From Ligilactobacillus sp900765635 (GTDB lineage: Bacteria > Bacillota > Bacilli > Lactobacillales > Lactobacillaceae), in contig NZ_CASCJC010000001.1 of assembly GCF_949152225.1 (NCBI RefSeq), positions 992,001-1,056,000 on the forward strand: a DNA stretch of 64,000 nt, in the 5' to 3' direction. Each line of letters starts with the position of its first letter. The first letter of the stretch is position 1. Under the pieces are notes generated by a model that was given only the letters and a program-made list of their open reading frames with translations, had not been told where the DNA came from and did not search any database. This document shows positions 63,302-64,000 of the stretch, piece by piece. The position numbers were made by a program, and so were the translations under genes.

Positions 63302-63366
63302 GAAACATCCCTCACACTTCTTAATACAAACATTCTAATATTTTCTTACATTGTTGTCTAGTTTAA

Positions 63367-64000
63367 CTAATCGTTTTTGACTTGTTGTTTTTCAAAATAT
63401 TCTTGGAAATTAGGCAACATTTGTCCATTAATCATTTCTCTGATTTGTTTAACTGTATAATATACTGTTTTAGCATCACTAGAACCATGAGCTTTAACAA
63501 CTGGTGCTTTAGCTCCTAACAAAACAGCCCCACCATATTGTGACTGATCCATTTTACTTTTAATCTTGCTCAAACTTGGTTTTAAAAGCAAAGCTCCTAT
63601 TTTACCTTTAAGCCCAGCACTTAAAATACTTTCTTTTAGAAGCTTCATTACTGCTAACGCCGTACCTTCAATTGCCTTTAACACCGCATTACCAGTAAAA
63701 CCATCGGCTATTACAACATCACAAACTCCATTCATCAAGTCACGTGATTCGACATTACCAACAAAATTAATCGTTTCATCTTGTGCAATCAACTGATGTG
63801 CTTCAAGTGTAAGTTTACTTCCTTTATGTGGTTCGGTACCATTATTTAATAAACCAATGCGTGGATTTTTTAAGCCACGTACACTTTCTGCATAGTATTT
63901 TCCTAATAAAGCATATTGATATAAATGTTCGGGCTTGCTATCAGCGTTTGCACCACTATCAAGCAAATTAAATGTCGCATTTTTTCCTGAAATAACAGGA
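63367..64000 (-). CDS. plsX: Phosphate acyltransferase PlsX (partial, N-terminus beyond window)
   Basis: PlsX turns acyl-ACP into acyl-phosphate, the first step toward phosphatidic acid. The C-terminal 211 codons are visible. Family motifs: LLDSGANADSKPEHLYQYALLG, RIGLLNNGTEPHKGS, DVVIADGFTGNAVLKAIEG, and YGGAVLLGAKAPVVKAHGSSD. The frame is open to the window edge; the gene continues upstream. Confidence 0.95.
   Translation of the reverse strand, partial: PVISGKNATFNLLDSGANADSKPEHLYQYALLGKYYAESVRGLKNPRIGLLNNGTEPHKGSKLTLEAHQLIAQDETINFVGNVESRDLMNGVCDVVIADGFTGNAVLKAIEGTALAVMKLLKESILSAGLKGKIGALLLKPSLSKIKSKMDQSQYGGAVLLGAKAPVVKAHGSSDAKTVYYTVKQIREMINGQMLPNFQEYFEKQQVKND

Overview
The window comes from an AT-rich Gram-positive bacterium, most likely a member of the Lactobacillaceae. 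The evidence is the gene order proS-polC-rimP-nusA-ylxR-ylxQ-infB-rbfA-truB-ribF, the order hrcA-grpE-dnaK-dnaJ-lepA followed by dnaG-rpoD-trmK-nif3, and rnc-smc-ftsY-ylxM-ffh, together with PepT, a PolC-type replicase, strong AGGAGG ribosome sites and a CIRCE operator. Species cannot be fixed from the sequence alone. Every recognised protein gene is on the minus strand; only tRNA-Ser and a small CRISPR-like RNA are on the plus strand.

Layout (plus-strand coordinates; transcription runs right to left). 1-7327: type I-C CRISPR-Cas genes cas3, cas5c, cas8c, cas7c, cas4 and a truncated cas1. cas2 and the array, if present, lie beyond the left edge. 7459-9177: a GIY-YIG plus DUF2075 ATPase, possibly a defence gene. 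9194-10605: an ABC transporter broken by in-frame stop codons. 10734-16826: pepT, nif3-like, trmK, rpoD, dnaG. 17139-23942: lepA and the dnaJ, dnaK, grpE, hrcA heat-shock operon behind CIRCE. 24114-28580: a Bce-type peptide sensing and export module (two-component system plus ABC transporter). 28593-35464: the ribF to rimP translation/transcription cluster. 35604-46104: polC, proS, rseP, cdsA, uppS, frr, pyrH. 46264-49250: a metallo-hydrolase, an aldo/keto reductase with a TetR-type regulator, and an unknown membrane-anchored protein. 49449-49533: tRNA-Ser(CGA). 49604-52840: an FtsX-type ABC transporter. 52971-64000: rplS, trmD, rimM, khpA, rpsP, ffh, ylxM, ftsY, smc, rnc, acpP and the end of plsX.

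The most interesting element is in the 193 bp between cas3 and cas5c. On the plus strand, divergent from cas5c, lies a degenerate mini-CRISPR: a type I-C-like repeat ending in GTGGATTGAAGT, a 33-nt spacer, and a second repeat reduced to its hairpin, which is followed by a T-run. The first 16 nt of the spacer match, at 14 of 16 positions, a site that begins immediately after a TTC (the usual type I-C PAM) and covers the -10 box and start point of the cas5c promoter. One of the two mismatches is at position 6, which type I effectors do not read. The rest of the spacer does not match. This is the architecture expected of a crRNA-like RNA that directs the Cascade complex to repress, but not cut, its own cas operon (CreR/CreA-like autoregulation).

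Other points of note: an identical 14-bp palindrome in front of polC and pyrH, hairpins in the leaders of dnaG-rpoD, rimP-nusA, polC and smc that could set expression, and the decayed ABC transporter.
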